Assembly: GCA_041501225.1 (NCBI GenBank)
Contig: JBGQNR010000183.1
Coordinates: 1-13,010 of the forward strand
DNA: 13,010 nucleotides
Reading direction: 5' to 3'
Source: JAFNAG01 sp041501225
GTDB taxonomy: Bacteria > Acidobacteriota > UBA6911
The translations under genes and the position numbers were made by a program. This document shows, piece after piece, positions 6,298 to 13,010 of the stretch. Each line of letters starts with the position of its first letter. Position 1 is the stretch's first letter. A model generated the notes under the pieces. It had not been told where the DNA came from. It worked only from the letters and a program-made list of their open reading frames with translations, and did no database searches.

Positions 6298-6588
6298 GTC
6301 GACGAAATTCGCCCTCGCGGTGTCGCTAACCTTGACGGAGCTGGGATCTGACCCGGGAACGTACACCACGCCAGTAGCATTTGGCGGCACGGTCACGTTC
6401 AGAGTGAGCGTCGATCCGCCCTTGGTCCACGATGAAGCGATCTTGCCCCGCACGCTGTCATCCGAGGCTTCCGCATGATCAAGCCCCGTTGGAACCGCGG
6501 GTCTGAACGCGATCGGCTTGTACCCCGGCTCCATCGGCTGGATGCCTGCCAGGTTTTCGCAAAGCCACTGCGTGCCGGTGCCATGCAT
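6298..6588 (-). pseudogene. C-terminal fragment of a GH78 alpha-L-rhamnosidase
   Basis: About 97 residues read GTGTQWLCENLAGIQPMEPG, then IAFRPAVPTGLDHAEAS, DSVRGKIASSWTKGG, TLTLNVTVPPNATGVVYVPG. This matches the end of the catalytic barrel (EWLY..VAGI..PGY motif) and the C-terminal beta-sandwich of GH78 alpha-L-rhamnosidases. There is no stop inside the fragment. It joins an IS91-type transposase fragment upstream and an hsdS fragment downstream. The catalytic acid/base region is absent, so it is non-functional. Confidence 0.72.
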
Positions 6589-6598
6589 TTGGTAGCTG

Positions 6599-6750
6599 CG
6601 CGTCCGGCGGCGGTCTCGAAGACAGGCCGAGTCAGTCCAATATTTTTCTGATTGCATCCGGGGGATGCATTGCCGCCACAATCCGCATGCGGCCGCCGCA
6701 ATGCGCACATTCGAGAACGCCGATCGCCCCAGGCGTCGCCAGGAGAATCG
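6599..6750 (-). pseudogene. C-terminal fragment of an IS91-type transposase
   Basis: The minus strand encodes VLECAHCGGRMRIVAAMHPP then DAIRKILD, a TGA stop (6632-6634), then LGLSSRPPP. This is the zinc-ribbon tail typical of IS91-like transposases (..DVLxCPRCGGRMR..I...IRKILxxLGL). Just upstream, RFSWRRLGRSAF in a different frame looks like the preceding W..LL.R.F motif, implying a frameshift or short deletion. Only one CxxC pair is seen here. The rolling-circle catalytic domain is missing. Confidence 0.62.
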
Positions 6751-6827
6751 TTGAGGCTCGGGAACGGAAGCCAAGGGGAGGTCTATTCTGTCCCATCGAA
6801 CAAGCTTAGGTCATCCTCCCAGGCAGG

Positions 6828-6914
6828 AATCTCGACGGCGTCCTGCTGCCGGCCATTGATTCAGCCGGCGAGAATCAGGAGCAACAACTGCCATGGCTGC
6901 AACAGGACCCTCAT
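6828..6914 (-). pseudogene. 5' fragment of an integrase-type (IS3/IS481-like) transposase
   Basis: A minus-strand ATG at 6914 with GGAGG just upstream opens MRVLLQPWQLLLLILAG, a TGA stop (6861-6863), then INGRQQDAVE. It resembles the short hydrophobic N-terminus of rve-type transposases (..LAGWINRHQQ..IEYL..). The stop sits at the usual Trp, a TGG-to-TGA change. Similarity ends at about 6828. The subfamily is uncertain. Confidence 0.45.
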
Positions 6915-7098
6915 GTTCCTCCGAATCCGCGGTGAAAATCCGCAGCATCCCGGATCCTGTGCTACCGGTCAAGCGGCGCGCCCAGCGTTAGCGGCGTCTA
7001 TGGCAACACACGTCGTTACAGTCATTTGTGGCACAGCTGACTTATTCACCACACGGCAGTAGGCTGTGGCAAAACTCAGAATTCAGGATGCGGCAATG

Positions 7099-7107
7099 TG
7101 CTAGAAT
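7099..7107 (+). promoter_or_regulatory. Possible extended -10 promoter for the two-component operon
   Basis: TGC followed by TAGAAT (7102-7107) forms an extended -10 box about 65 bp before the kinase ATG. No good -35 is seen at 7079-7084, which is usual for extended -10 promoters. This is weak evidence. Confidence 0.3.
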
Positions 7108-7171
7108 GCCATTTCGAGGCAAGTGTTCCATCCTGCAGGTTACTAATAGCAGACGGCAAAGGGGAGCGAGG

Positions 7172-8506
7172 ATGAAGTCGCCCAGGCATATGCTGTTTCT
7201 GGGATTCGGCACTCTGCTGATTCTGATAGGCCTGCTGGCATTGAGCTCCTTCTGGAGAGCGGATAGGGTTTACTCAGAGGTATCAGCCATTCACGAGTTG
7301 TACCGGAAGAGCGCGTCAATCCTGGATGATATCCACACCGACGTCTATCGCGCCTCCTTGCTCCTCCGCGACTTTCTCATCGATCCCGAGGCGTTGAATG
7401 GCGCTCAATATCGCAAGGATCTTTTGGATATTCGCGCCTCGATGAATAAGCATCTGAGTGATCTGAATTCCCTCACCATGGACCGAAGCGCTCTCGATCG
7501 GCTTCAGCGCGAAATCAAATCATACCTGGATTCGTTCGAGCCAATTTTTGAATGGACTCTGGAGCAAAAAGCGGAACTGGGCTTCAAATTCTTGCGCAGT
7601 CAGGTCCGTCCGCGAAGAGAAAGCGTGATCTTACTTACCCAGGAGATTAATCGGCTGAATGCACTCAGCCTCTCGGATGAAACTGATGAGATCAACAACA
7701 GCCAGGCCGCATTCCGCCGATATCTGGGCTTGATGTCTGGGGCGGCCCTGATTTTGGGACTGCTGACCGCAGGAATCAGTTTCATTCACATCTCGCGCTT
7801 GGAATGGCGTTCGGACCAGGAACGGAGCCGGATTGAGAACGCGGAGCACGAGCTTCGACTTCTTTCACAGAAACTTGTGCAAGCACAGGAAGAAGAACGC
7901 AGATCGATATCCCGGGAATTGCATGACGAAATCGGCCAGATGTTGACGGGTCTCCGCCTCGAGCTGCGAAATCTTGAAGAGCTTCACGCGGCTTCGAGCC
8001 CGGAGTTTTCGACGTACCTTGCCGAGACCAAGGTCCTGGCGGAAAAGGTGATGCGCGCCGTGCGTGACCTGGCGATGGGGTTGCGGCCATCGATGCTCGA
8101 TGATCTCGGCCTGGGGCCGGCACTCCAATGGCAAGCCCGCGAGTATTCGCGCCACAACGGAATTCCGGCGACCGTCGAGATCGACGGCGACATCGATCGC
8201 CTCTCGGAAGAATTGCGCACATGCGTATATCGGGTCATCCAGGAATCACTGACCAATTGCGCGCGCCATGCCAGAGCTAAGCATGTCCGGATCACTGTCC
8301 ATGGCGGCAAGGATCAAATTGCGGCTTCGATTCAGGATGATGGCATCGGCTTTGACGCTGGCCGCATGGCCTCGAGGGGAATAGGGCTGATCGGAATGGA
8401 GGAAAGGGTGCGTGAGTTGGGCGGAACCATGAAGATCTTATCCCAGAATCAAGAAGGAACGGTTGTGGAGGTCACAATTCCATTGACTGGAAAGCAGGTG
8501 TCATGA
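7172..8506 (+). CDS. Membrane sensor histidine kinase, HisKA_3/NarX-like class
   Basis: ATG 7172 is chosen over the earlier in-frame start because GGGGAG (7161-7166) precedes it and the protein then opens directly with a membrane helix. In this 444-residue form TM1 is ~7-27, an extracytoplasmic helical sensor region ~30-183 (resembling four-helix-bundle sensors), TM2 ~185-207, and a coiled linker ~212-245. The HisKA_3 phospho-acceptor box EERRSISRELHDEIGQML gives His251. The HATPase domain follows with the N-box RVIQESLTNCARHA (Asn362), G1 DDGIGFD (389-395) and G2 GIGLIGMEERV (403-413). All key residues are present. It should autophosphorylate and pass phosphate to the regulator encoded with a 4-bp overlap (ATGA, 8503-8506). 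The ligand is unknown. Confidence 0.92.
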   Translation: MKSPRHMLFLGFGTLLILIGLLALSSFWRADRVYSEVSAIHELYRKSASILDDIHTDVYRASLLLRDFLIDPEALNGAQYRKDLLDIRASMNKHLSDLNSLTMDRSALDRLQREIKSYLDSFEPIFEWTLEQKAELGFKFLRSQVRPRRESVILLTQEINRLNALSLSDETDEINNSQAAFRRYLGLMSGAALILGLLTAGISFIHISRLEWRSDQERSRIENAEHELRLLSQKLVQAQEEERRSISRELHDEIGQMLTGLRLELRNLEELHAASSPEFSTYLAETKVLAEKVMRAVRDLAMGLRPSMLDDLGLGPALQWQAREYSRHNGIPATVEIDGDIDRLSEELRTCVYRVIQESLTNCARHARAKHVRITVHGGKDQIAASIQDDGIGFDAGRMASRGIGLIGMEERVRELGGTMKILSQNQEGTVVEVTIPLTGKQVS

Positions 8507-9153
8507 GCAAAACGAGGATTCTGTTGGCCGATGACCACGGTATCGTGAGAAAAGGGCTCCGCTACCTGCTGGAGCGCCAGCCGGATATGGAAGTGGTGGG
8601 CGAAGCAAAGGACGGCAGGGAAGCCGTCCGGCTGTCGGAAGAACTTGATCCGGCAATCGTGATCATGGACATCGCCATGCCCTTTCTGAACGGGATCGAC
8701 GCCACCGCCCAGATCGTCAAACGAGATCCCAAGATAGGCGTCATCGTTTTAAGCATGCACTCGGATGAGAGCTATCTGGTGCGCGTTTTGACCGCCGGAG
8801 CCAAGGGATATCTGCTCAAGGATGTCGCGGAAGTAGACCTGGTTCGGGCGGTCCAGGCAGTTGCCCAGGGGAAACCCTTTTTCAGCCCCCAGATCTCGCA
8901 AGCCTTGCTCGAAGACTACATGCGGCAGCTCAATCAGCGGGGGCTTCAGGACTCCTATGATCTGCTGACGGACCGCGAAAAGGAAATTCTTCAACTGCTC
9001 GCCGAGGGAAAATCCAACAAAGAAGTTGCAGCTCTTCTCGATTTGAGCGTATACACGATCGAAACCCACCGGGCAAACCTGATGCAAAGGTTGGGCCTCC
9101 ACAACACGGCTGAGATCGTCCTCTACGCCGTGCGCAAAAAAATCATTTCCTGA
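8503..9153 (+). CDS. NarL/FixJ-family response regulator
   Basis: This 216-residue protein has a receiver domain (~1-120) with the acidic pair Asp10/Asp11, phospho-acceptor Asp56 in IVIMDIAMP, Ser84 (VLSMHS) and Lys106 (GYLLKD), then a LuxR/GerE helix-turn-helix (~150-212: LTDREKEILQLLAEGKSNKE, then LDLSVYTIETHRANLMQRLG). All receiver residues are intact. Its start overlaps the kinase stop, so the two are co-translated partners. Targets are not shown; the glycosyltransferase pair downstream has its own AT-rich upstream region and is a candidate only by position. Confidence 0.94.
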   Translation: MSKTRILLADDHGIVRKGLRYLLERQPDMEVVGEAKDGREAVRLSEELDPAIVIMDIAMPFLNGIDATAQIVKRDPKIGVIVLSMHSDESYLVRVLTAGAKGYLLKDVAEVDLVRAVQAVAQGKPFFSPQISQALLEDYMRQLNQRGLQDSYDLLTDREKEILQLLAEGKSNKEVAALLDLSVYTIETHRANLMQRLGLHNTAEIVLYAVRKKIIS

Positions 9154-9541
9154 AAATCGGCCTTGCAGAGCGCACACGGGTATGAGTTTGCCAGGCCGGA
9201 AGATACACCAAACCTTCCTCAAAGCCCGAGGCGTGTTTCTTGAACTGCTCAGCTCCATTTCATCCAAGCTCCGCGCTCCACTATTGCCCCTAAGACCTCC
9301 TCGCTGGGTAATAACCTCGAAGTCATAACGGCTTCTTTTCCGCGAATCGAGCTGCGGACGGAATCTCCCTACTGCCTCTTTTCCCAAAAACTAATGCTTT
9401 CGTGGGATGGGATTCTTGGACATCATAAGATAAATTAACATCTTTTAATGTTCTTGAATATATATGACTTAAATTATTAATGCGATGAAACTTAAGGGCA
9501 TAAAACGAAGACCGCATGCCTGGCGATAGAAGGCTGGATGG
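9154..9541. other. 388-bp gene-free gap, AT-rich in its second half
   Basis: No supported gene lies here. A 48-codon ORF (9183-9329) has no clear ribosome site or recognisable motif. From ~9420 to ~9505 the base composition becomes strikingly AT-rich compared with both neighbours, and it holds the best promoter candidate for the glycosyltransferase pair. TCGGCCTTGCA (9156-9166) roughly pairs with TGCCAGGCCGG further on, but no T-run follows, so a terminator for the two-component operon is not certain. Confidence 0.4.
9435..9464 (+). promoter_or_regulatory. Promoter upstream of the glycosyltransferase pair
   Basis: TTAACA (9435-9440) and TATATA (9459-9464) are spaced by 18 bp in an AT-rich tract. 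AACAT (9437-9441) and ATGTT (9448-9452) form a small inverted repeat over the -35 side. A second set using TTGAAT (9454-9459) is possible. The leader to the GTG at 9542 would be about 70 bases. Confidence 0.45.
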
Positions 9542-11077
9542 GTGGGTGCTTTGTTTGACTCAAACAGGCAAATTCAAACGTGGGTCACTGGAAATAAGTA
9601 CTCGCTGTTGCTGTCCTTGAGTCTGGTTCTGACTATCCTATTAAGGGCGCCGTACTTCCAGCATGACTTCATCTTCGTGGATGAGGCTTGGTGGGCAAAC
9701 GGCGCGCAGGTTCTGTGCCGCGGCGGCCAGCTTTATTTGGACATCGCGCTGGACAAGAATCCCCCGATTTTCTGGCTCTGCGCGTTTCTCTTCAAGCTTT
9801 TCGGCCTCAACATGAATTCCATTCATATTGGCGTTCTGTTGCTCGTCGGCCTGACTTCCGTCCTGCTTTTCATGATCGGAACCCGTTTTTTCTCCGCGAG
9901 TGTAGGAGCCGCAGCGGCGCTTATCCATGCAGTCGCAAGCACGACCTATTACATCCCGAGAATCATTGGGATGAACACTGAAACCCTGATGGCAGCATTC
10001 TCCATCGCTGCGGCCTACTGTTATCTTCTGGGATTGCTCCACAGACGTAGTTTCAGCTTTTTCGTTGCAGGTCTTTTTGCCTCTTTTGCCTGTCTCACCA
10101 AGCCCGTCGCCATAACGGAAATGGTGTTCCTGGTTCTCTTTGTAATCTTTGCCGGCGGCGGCAGCATGATCTCGCGAATGCGTCACACCGTTATTCTCAT
10201 GGTAGGCTTTGTGCTGGGGCTGGGCGCATTCCTCGCCTACCTATGGCGTGCCGGCATTCTGTCGGCCTGGTGGGAACAGGCCATCCTGTACGGATTTCGC
10301 TATGTGGGCCACATAGGCGCCGAGGCATTCCTGGTCAAGTCCCTGCGCGTGAACGCAGGATTCGCATTGATATTCGCCTGGCTCCTCATCCTGATTTGGC
10401 TGAGCCGCCGCATGCGGCAGGAAAATGCCCGGGCTTATTCGTTCGCGGCGTTCTGGCTGCTAAGCGCCTTCCTGGGAGTCGTGGGCGGCAGGCGGTACTA
10501 CGCCAACTATTTCATCCAGGTCATGCCTCCGCTCTCGTTGCTTGGGGCCATGGGCCTGGTTCATCTATGGCGTACACGCCATCAGGCCGGCGCCCGTCTG
10601 GCTCGCAGAACCTGCATCGCGGCCTTCCTGGCCAGCTTTTTATGGTTCCACTCCCGTACTGTGATGAATTGGGCGTCCCTCGCCTTCCCGCAGATTAAGC
10701 AGCCGCGACTTTGGGACATGGGGCATGAGAACCGCAGAAACCTCGATGTCGCCAAACGCCTGATGCGAGGGACATCTCCCCATGATCGCATTTTCATATG
10801 GGGATCAAATCCTCAACTGTACTTCCTGGCAAACCGACCCATGGCAACACCGTGGATGGACTTCGATGTGGCCGACGACTATCCTCCGCGAGCGGCAGAA
10901 CCGGCGATTCAGGCCAGGACGGCCGAGGTGCTGAGCAGGAGCCGGCCCCGCTATATCGTGGATGTGCAACAGGGCGCGCGCATCGAAAACTTCCCCGATT
11001 TCCGCTCCCTGGTGGAGCGGCATTACAGGCTCGAGTCGGAGGTTGCCGGCGTCCGCATGTTCAGATTGCGGAGGTAG
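9542..11077 (+). CDS. Polytopic membrane glycosyltransferase, GT39/ArnT-like (GT-C fold)
   Basis: This 511-residue protein has about ten hydrophobic helices in residues ~20-380 and a soluble C-terminal part. The first outer loop carries the paired acidic residues of GT-C enzymes (FVDEAWWANG, Asp47/Glu48) followed by LYLDIALDKNPPIFWL, the usual catalytic and acceptor-binding region of PMT/ArnT-type enzymes. These enzymes transfer a sugar from a polyprenyl-phosphate donor to a protein, lipid or glycan outside the cytoplasmic membrane. The GTG start follows AGAAGG (9528-9533) at good spacing, and an in-frame TAG (9527-9529) excludes longer starts. A GT2 gene 95 bp downstream probably makes its lipid-linked donor. 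The substrate cannot be told from sequence. The stop is TAG. Confidence 0.82.
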   Translation: MGALFDSNRQIQTWVTGNKYSLLLSLSLVLTILLRAPYFQHDFIFVDEAWWANGAQVLCRGGQLYLDIALDKNPPIFWLCAFLFKLFGLNMNSIHIGVLLLVGLTSVLLFMIGTRFFSASVGAAAALIHAVASTTYYIPRIIGMNTETLMAAFSIAAAYCYLLGLLHRRSFSFFVAGLFASFACLTKPVAITEMVFLVLFVIFAGGGSMISRMRHTVILMVGFVLGLGAFLAYLWRAGILSAWWEQAILYGFRYVGHIGAEAFLVKSLRVNAGFALIFAWLLILIWLSRRMRQENARAYSFAAFWLLSAFLGVVGGRRYYANYFIQVMPPLSLLGAMGLVHLWRTRHQAGARLARRTCIAAFLASFLWFHSRTVMNWASLAFPQIKQPRLWDMGHENRRNLDVAKRLMRGTSPHDRIFIWGSNPQLYFLANRPMATPWMDFDVADDYPPRAAEPAIQARTAEVLSRSRPRYIVDVQQGARIENFPDFRSLVERHYRLESEVAGVRMFRLRR

Positions 11078-11172
11078 AAGCCGTAAAGAGTCATCCGAAG
11101 CGGTGGCGGTAAAAGTGCCGCGCTTCTCCAATGCCGGTACATGCTGCAGTTGATCGGAGTCGGAGCATTCGA

Positions 11173-11928
11173 ATGAATCATGAATATCGTTCAATTTCAG
11201 CCTTTTTCCCTGCTTATAACGATGAGCGTTCCATTGGCGACATAATCCATGAAGTTGCCGTGCTGCTCCCCACGCTGACGGATGATTACGAAATCGTGGT
11301 GGTGAATGACGGATCGGCGGATGGGACGGGCCAACTGCTTGACCATCTGGCACATGAATATCCGTTTCTCAAGGTCATACATCATGGAATCAATCGGGGA
11401 TATGGCGCTGCGCTAATTACCGGGTTTTCGAATTGCTCCAAGGATCTGATATTTTATACTGATGGGGATGGCCAGTATGATGTCGCAGAACTGTCTCTGC
11501 TTTGGCATGCCTTCGGGAAAGGGATCGATATTGTCAATGGGTACAAGATCGGCAGGTCGGATCCCAAACACAGAATCATCGTCGGTTTCCTCTATCAGCG
11601 CCTCATGCGCCTCTTGTTCCGGCTTTGTGTCCGGGATGTCGACTGCGATTTCCGCCTCTTTCGTCGTAGTCTGCTGCGGTGGGTCCTGCTCACATGCGAT
11701 AGTGGCATGATTTGCGTCGAAATGATGAGGAAGTTTCAGGATCTGGGCTGCAGGTTCGTCGAGGTTCCCGTGCATCATTACCCCCGCGCTCACGGGAGCA
11801 GCCAATTCTTCACGGTCAGACATCTCAGCCGGGTTTTGGTTCAGCTTTTCTCCACATGGTGGAAGCTCGTCGCGTGCCGCGGCCGGCTGCGTCATCCCGC
11901 TCTGCCCGAGCTGAAAGCCGACTGGTAG
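11173..11928 (+). CDS. GT2-family glycosyltransferase, DPM1-like polyprenyl-phosphate sugar synthase
   Basis: The ATG at 11173 is favoured over the upstream in-frame start at 11131 because GGAG (11162-11165) lies at good spacing and the protein then begins at the first beta strand (YRSISAFFPAYNDERSIG). In the resulting 251 residues, EIVVVNDGSADGT (~40-52) binds the nucleotide, GINRGYGAAL is the next conserved loop, and YTDGDGQYD (~96-103) holds the metal-binding DxD. DCDFRLFRR and VEVPVHHYPRAHGSSQF are typical of dolichyl/undecaprenyl-phosphate sugar synthases. There is no C-terminal membrane pair, so it is probably a peripheral cytoplasmic enzyme. It likely charges a polyprenyl phosphate with a sugar for the GT-C enzyme just upstream. 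The stop is TAG. Confidence 0.88.
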   Translation: MNHEYRSISAFFPAYNDERSIGDIIHEVAVLLPTLTDDYEIVVVNDGSADGTGQLLDHLAHEYPFLKVIHHGINRGYGAALITGFSNCSKDLIFYTDGDGQYDVAELSLLWHAFGKGIDIVNGYKIGRSDPKHRIIVGFLYQRLMRLLFRLCVRDVDCDFRLFRRSLLRWVLLTCDSGMICVEMMRKFQDLGCRFVEVPVHHYPRAHGSSQFFTVRHLSRVLVQLFSTWWKLVACRGRLRHPALPELKADW

Positions 11929-11949
11929 CGTGTTAAAATCAAAGTCGGT

Positions 11950-11974
11950 GCCGGGCCCTGAGCCGGCTTTCCCT
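11950..11974 (+). terminator. Weak possible terminator after the GT pair
   Basis: GCCGG (11950-11954) and CCGGC (11963-11967) form a short stem with an 8-base loop followed by TTTCCCTTT. The tail is an interrupted pyrimidine tract rather than a pure T-run, and the tract continues to about 12008. Confidence 0.28.
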
Positions 11975-12139
11975 TTGTCCCTCTACCCCTTCTCCCCTTT
12001 ACCCTTTCGACGGAGACAGCGGCGTGTGCGCCGATCGGCCATTGTCCTGTTCTGACCTCTCCCGCCATGAGTCCATGCGCATTCTCCACAATCTGGCGCC
12101 GCTGCGGTTTCGGTGGCCTCCAAGATATGCTTTTGGGTT

Positions 12140-12145
12140 TATAAT
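12140..12145 (+). promoter_or_regulatory. Possible -10 box just before the ferredoxin gene
   Basis: A perfect TATAAT ends six bases before the first possible ATG (12151). The -35 region is poor. If used, transcription would begin at about 12152, which would favour the later ATG at 12184 or near-leaderless translation. Confidence 0.35.
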
Positions 12146-12150
12146 CAGGC

Positions 12151-12873
12151 ATGCTCGAAGACAAAGATACTCTTTGCCGCATCATGAATCGGCTCGGATT
12201 GCCTGCTGAGTCGAGCCGGCGGGGATTCATCCTCTCGACGCTCGGGGTTACCGGCATAACCGCCGCCATGGCCTGGGCCCAGAAATCCGCCACGGTTCCG
12301 TTCGTCATCCTGGAAAATGCCGAGGGAATCTTGATCACAGACACGACCCGGTGCGTCGGCTGCAGGCGCTGCGAGCTGGCGTGCACCGAATACAACGAAG
12401 GACGGTCCCAGCCCTCTTTGGCGCGCATCAAGGTCGCCCGCAACTACCACTTTGGCCCGCGCGGCCAGAAGGAAGGGTTCGGCCGCGCCGCCGGGGAGTT
12501 CGGGAACTTTCGCATGCTGCCGGACACCTGCCTTCAATGCCCGCACCCGGTGCCATGCTCGGTTGCCTGTCCGAACGAAGCGATTGTCGCTGACGACAAG
12601 CTCAAGGCACGACGGGTCGATCCGAAGAAGTGCAAGGGCTGCCGCCTCTGCCTGCAGGCATGTCCCTGGGAGATGATGACCTTTGATGAACAATCCAAAA
12701 AGGCAAGTAAGTGTTTCCTGTGTAATGGCAAGCCGGAATGCGTGGAAGCCTGCCCGGCTCTGGCGCTTCGCTACCTCAGCTGGCGCGACCTCACCCACGA
12801 CACTCCGATCCGGCAAGCCGTATCGGCGGCTTTGAGAGATCCCAAGGCGGCAGGGTGTCCAGCCTGCCACTAG
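12151..12873 (+). CDS. Tat-exported four-cluster [4Fe-4S] ferredoxin-like electron-transfer subunit
   Basis: This protein of 240 residues, or 229 from ATG 12184, has a twin-arginine signal (SSRRGFILSTLGVTG, residues ~21-35). Four cysteine groups follow in the HybA/DmsB pattern: Cys68/71/74/78 (CVGCRRCELAC), 127/130/136/140 (CLQCPHPVPCSVAC), 161/164/167/171 (CKGCRLCLQAC) and 188/191/197/201 (CFLCNGKPECVEAC). Each is followed by Pro or a conserved context, so four [4Fe-4S] clusters are expected. Such proteins pass electrons for periplasmic molybdenum or tungsten oxidoreductases or hydrogenases; a tie to an aldehyde ferredoxin oxidoreductase is possible but no catalytic partner is in the window. 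The very last residues are CPACH, a CxxCH motif. Neither start has a good ribosome site. Downstream the sequence turns at once into a probable IS leader. Confidence 0.85.
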   Translation: MLEDKDTLCRIMNRLGLPAESSRRGFILSTLGVTGITAAMAWAQKSATVPFVILENAEGILITDTTRCVGCRRCELACTEYNEGRSQPSLARIKVARNYHFGPRGQKEGFGRAAGEFGNFRMLPDTCLQCPHPVPCSVACPNEAIVADDKLKARRVDPKKCKGCRLCLQACPWEMMTFDEQSKKASKCFLCNGKPECVEACPALALRYLSWRDLTHDTPIRQAVSAALRDPKAAGCPACH

Positions 12874-12916
12874 CCCATAAACCAGCGTGATTTTTGGGGC
12901 GAAAGGGTAAAATAGT

Positions 12917-12992
12917 CCTGGAATGTGCGTCTTTATTGGTTATAATAGGAATTAGCAAATAACCACTACAACCAAAAGGAGCACACTCCAGG
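12917..12992 (+). promoter_or_regulatory. Leader of a probable IS gene: internal promoter within an inverted repeat that reaches the start codon
   Basis: CCTGGAATGTGC (12917-12928) pairs with GCACACTCCAGG (12981-12992) at 11 of 12 positions. The right arm runs from the last G of the ribosome site AAAAGGAG (12974-12981) to the first base of the GTG start. A perfect TATAAT (12941-12946) lies between the arms with a weak -35 (CTGGAA, 12918-12923). Transcripts from this promoter would begin near 12953 and lack the left arm, while transcripts entering from upstream would contain both arms and hide the start. This layout is known from insertion sequences such as IS10 and IS50. Confidence 0.55.
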
Positions 12993-13010
12993 TGAACAAA
13001 AGAAACCACA
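12992..13010 (+). CDS. First codons of an unidentified gene, probably a transposase (cut by window end)
   Basis: After a strong ribosome site a GTG opens a frame encoding VNKRNH before the window ends. Six residues cannot identify a family. The transposase guess comes only from the leader structure and from its placement directly after the ferredoxin stop. Confidence 0.4.

Noticed and set aside
5780..6478. A 232-codon plus-strand frame
   Set aside because: It is antisense to hsdM, hsdS and GH78 fragments whose motifs are clear on the minus strand.
5878..6774. A 298-codon minus-strand frame as one real protein
   Set aside because: Its parts match unrelated families (IS91 region out of frame, GH78 tail, hsdS tail) and its last third is the wrong frame of hsdM, so it is a chance read-through of fused fragments.
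9183..9329. A 48-codon ORF after the response regulator
   Set aside because: No clear ribosome site, no recognisable motif, and composition like the surrounding spacer.
1..13010. tRNA, rRNA or CRISPR arrays
   Set aside because: I saw no cloverleaf with TTCRA-type arm, no rRNA signature and no regularly spaced direct repeats.

Overview
The window looks like chromosomal DNA of a soil-type bacterium, most likely an Acidobacteriota member. This is inference from gene content, with no marker gene present: PadR plus MacB-like permease remnants, a secreted ThuA-like protein, a GH78 rhamnosidase remnant, a BamD-like protein carrying a carboxypeptidase-regulatory domain, and a Tat-exported four-cluster ferredoxin. 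TAG, TGA and TAA are all used as ordinary stops by intact genes, so the standard code applies.

Layout. 1-1006: a 5'-truncated BamD-like TPR protein fused to a carboxypeptidase-regulatory-like domain and more TPRs. 1320-1960: a compact higBA toxin-antitoxin operon whose promoter predicts a leaderless higB mRNA. 2206-2904: decayed DNA with a PadR regulator carrying two amber codons at conserved Trp positions, the first ~22 codons of its permease partner, and an antisense fragment of a discoidin-like domain. 3148-3417: a 264-bp MITE-like element with 31-bp terminal inverted repeats and a TAA target duplication, just upstream of an intact secreted ThuA-like gene (3456-4496). 4630-5376: an intact AbiEi-type antitoxin (DUF6088-like) with a perfect 12-bp inverted-repeat operator, followed by a broken AbiEii toxin start. 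5376-6914: minus-strand fragments of hsdM, hsdS, a GH78 rhamnosidase, an IS91-type transposase and an integrase-type transposase, joined end to end.

From 7172 the DNA is intact again: a membrane histidine kinase and its NarL/FixJ response regulator (ATGA overlap), then after a 388-bp AT-rich gap a GT39/ArnT-like membrane glycosyltransferase and a DPM1-like GT2, which together suggest polyprenyl-phosphate-sugar synthesis and its use in surface glycosylation. A Tat-signal ferredoxin-like electron-transfer subunit follows (12151-12873). The window ends in what is probably the leader and first codons of an insertion-sequence gene, with an inverted repeat placed so that only read-through transcripts would hide the ribosome site.

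I see no wholly new system. The best leads are the mosaic of gene fragments around a former AbiE/type I restriction locus, the orphan antitoxin with its preserved operator, the MITE, and the read-through-sensing IS leader. Family assignments come from reading motifs and remembered family sequences, not from searches.
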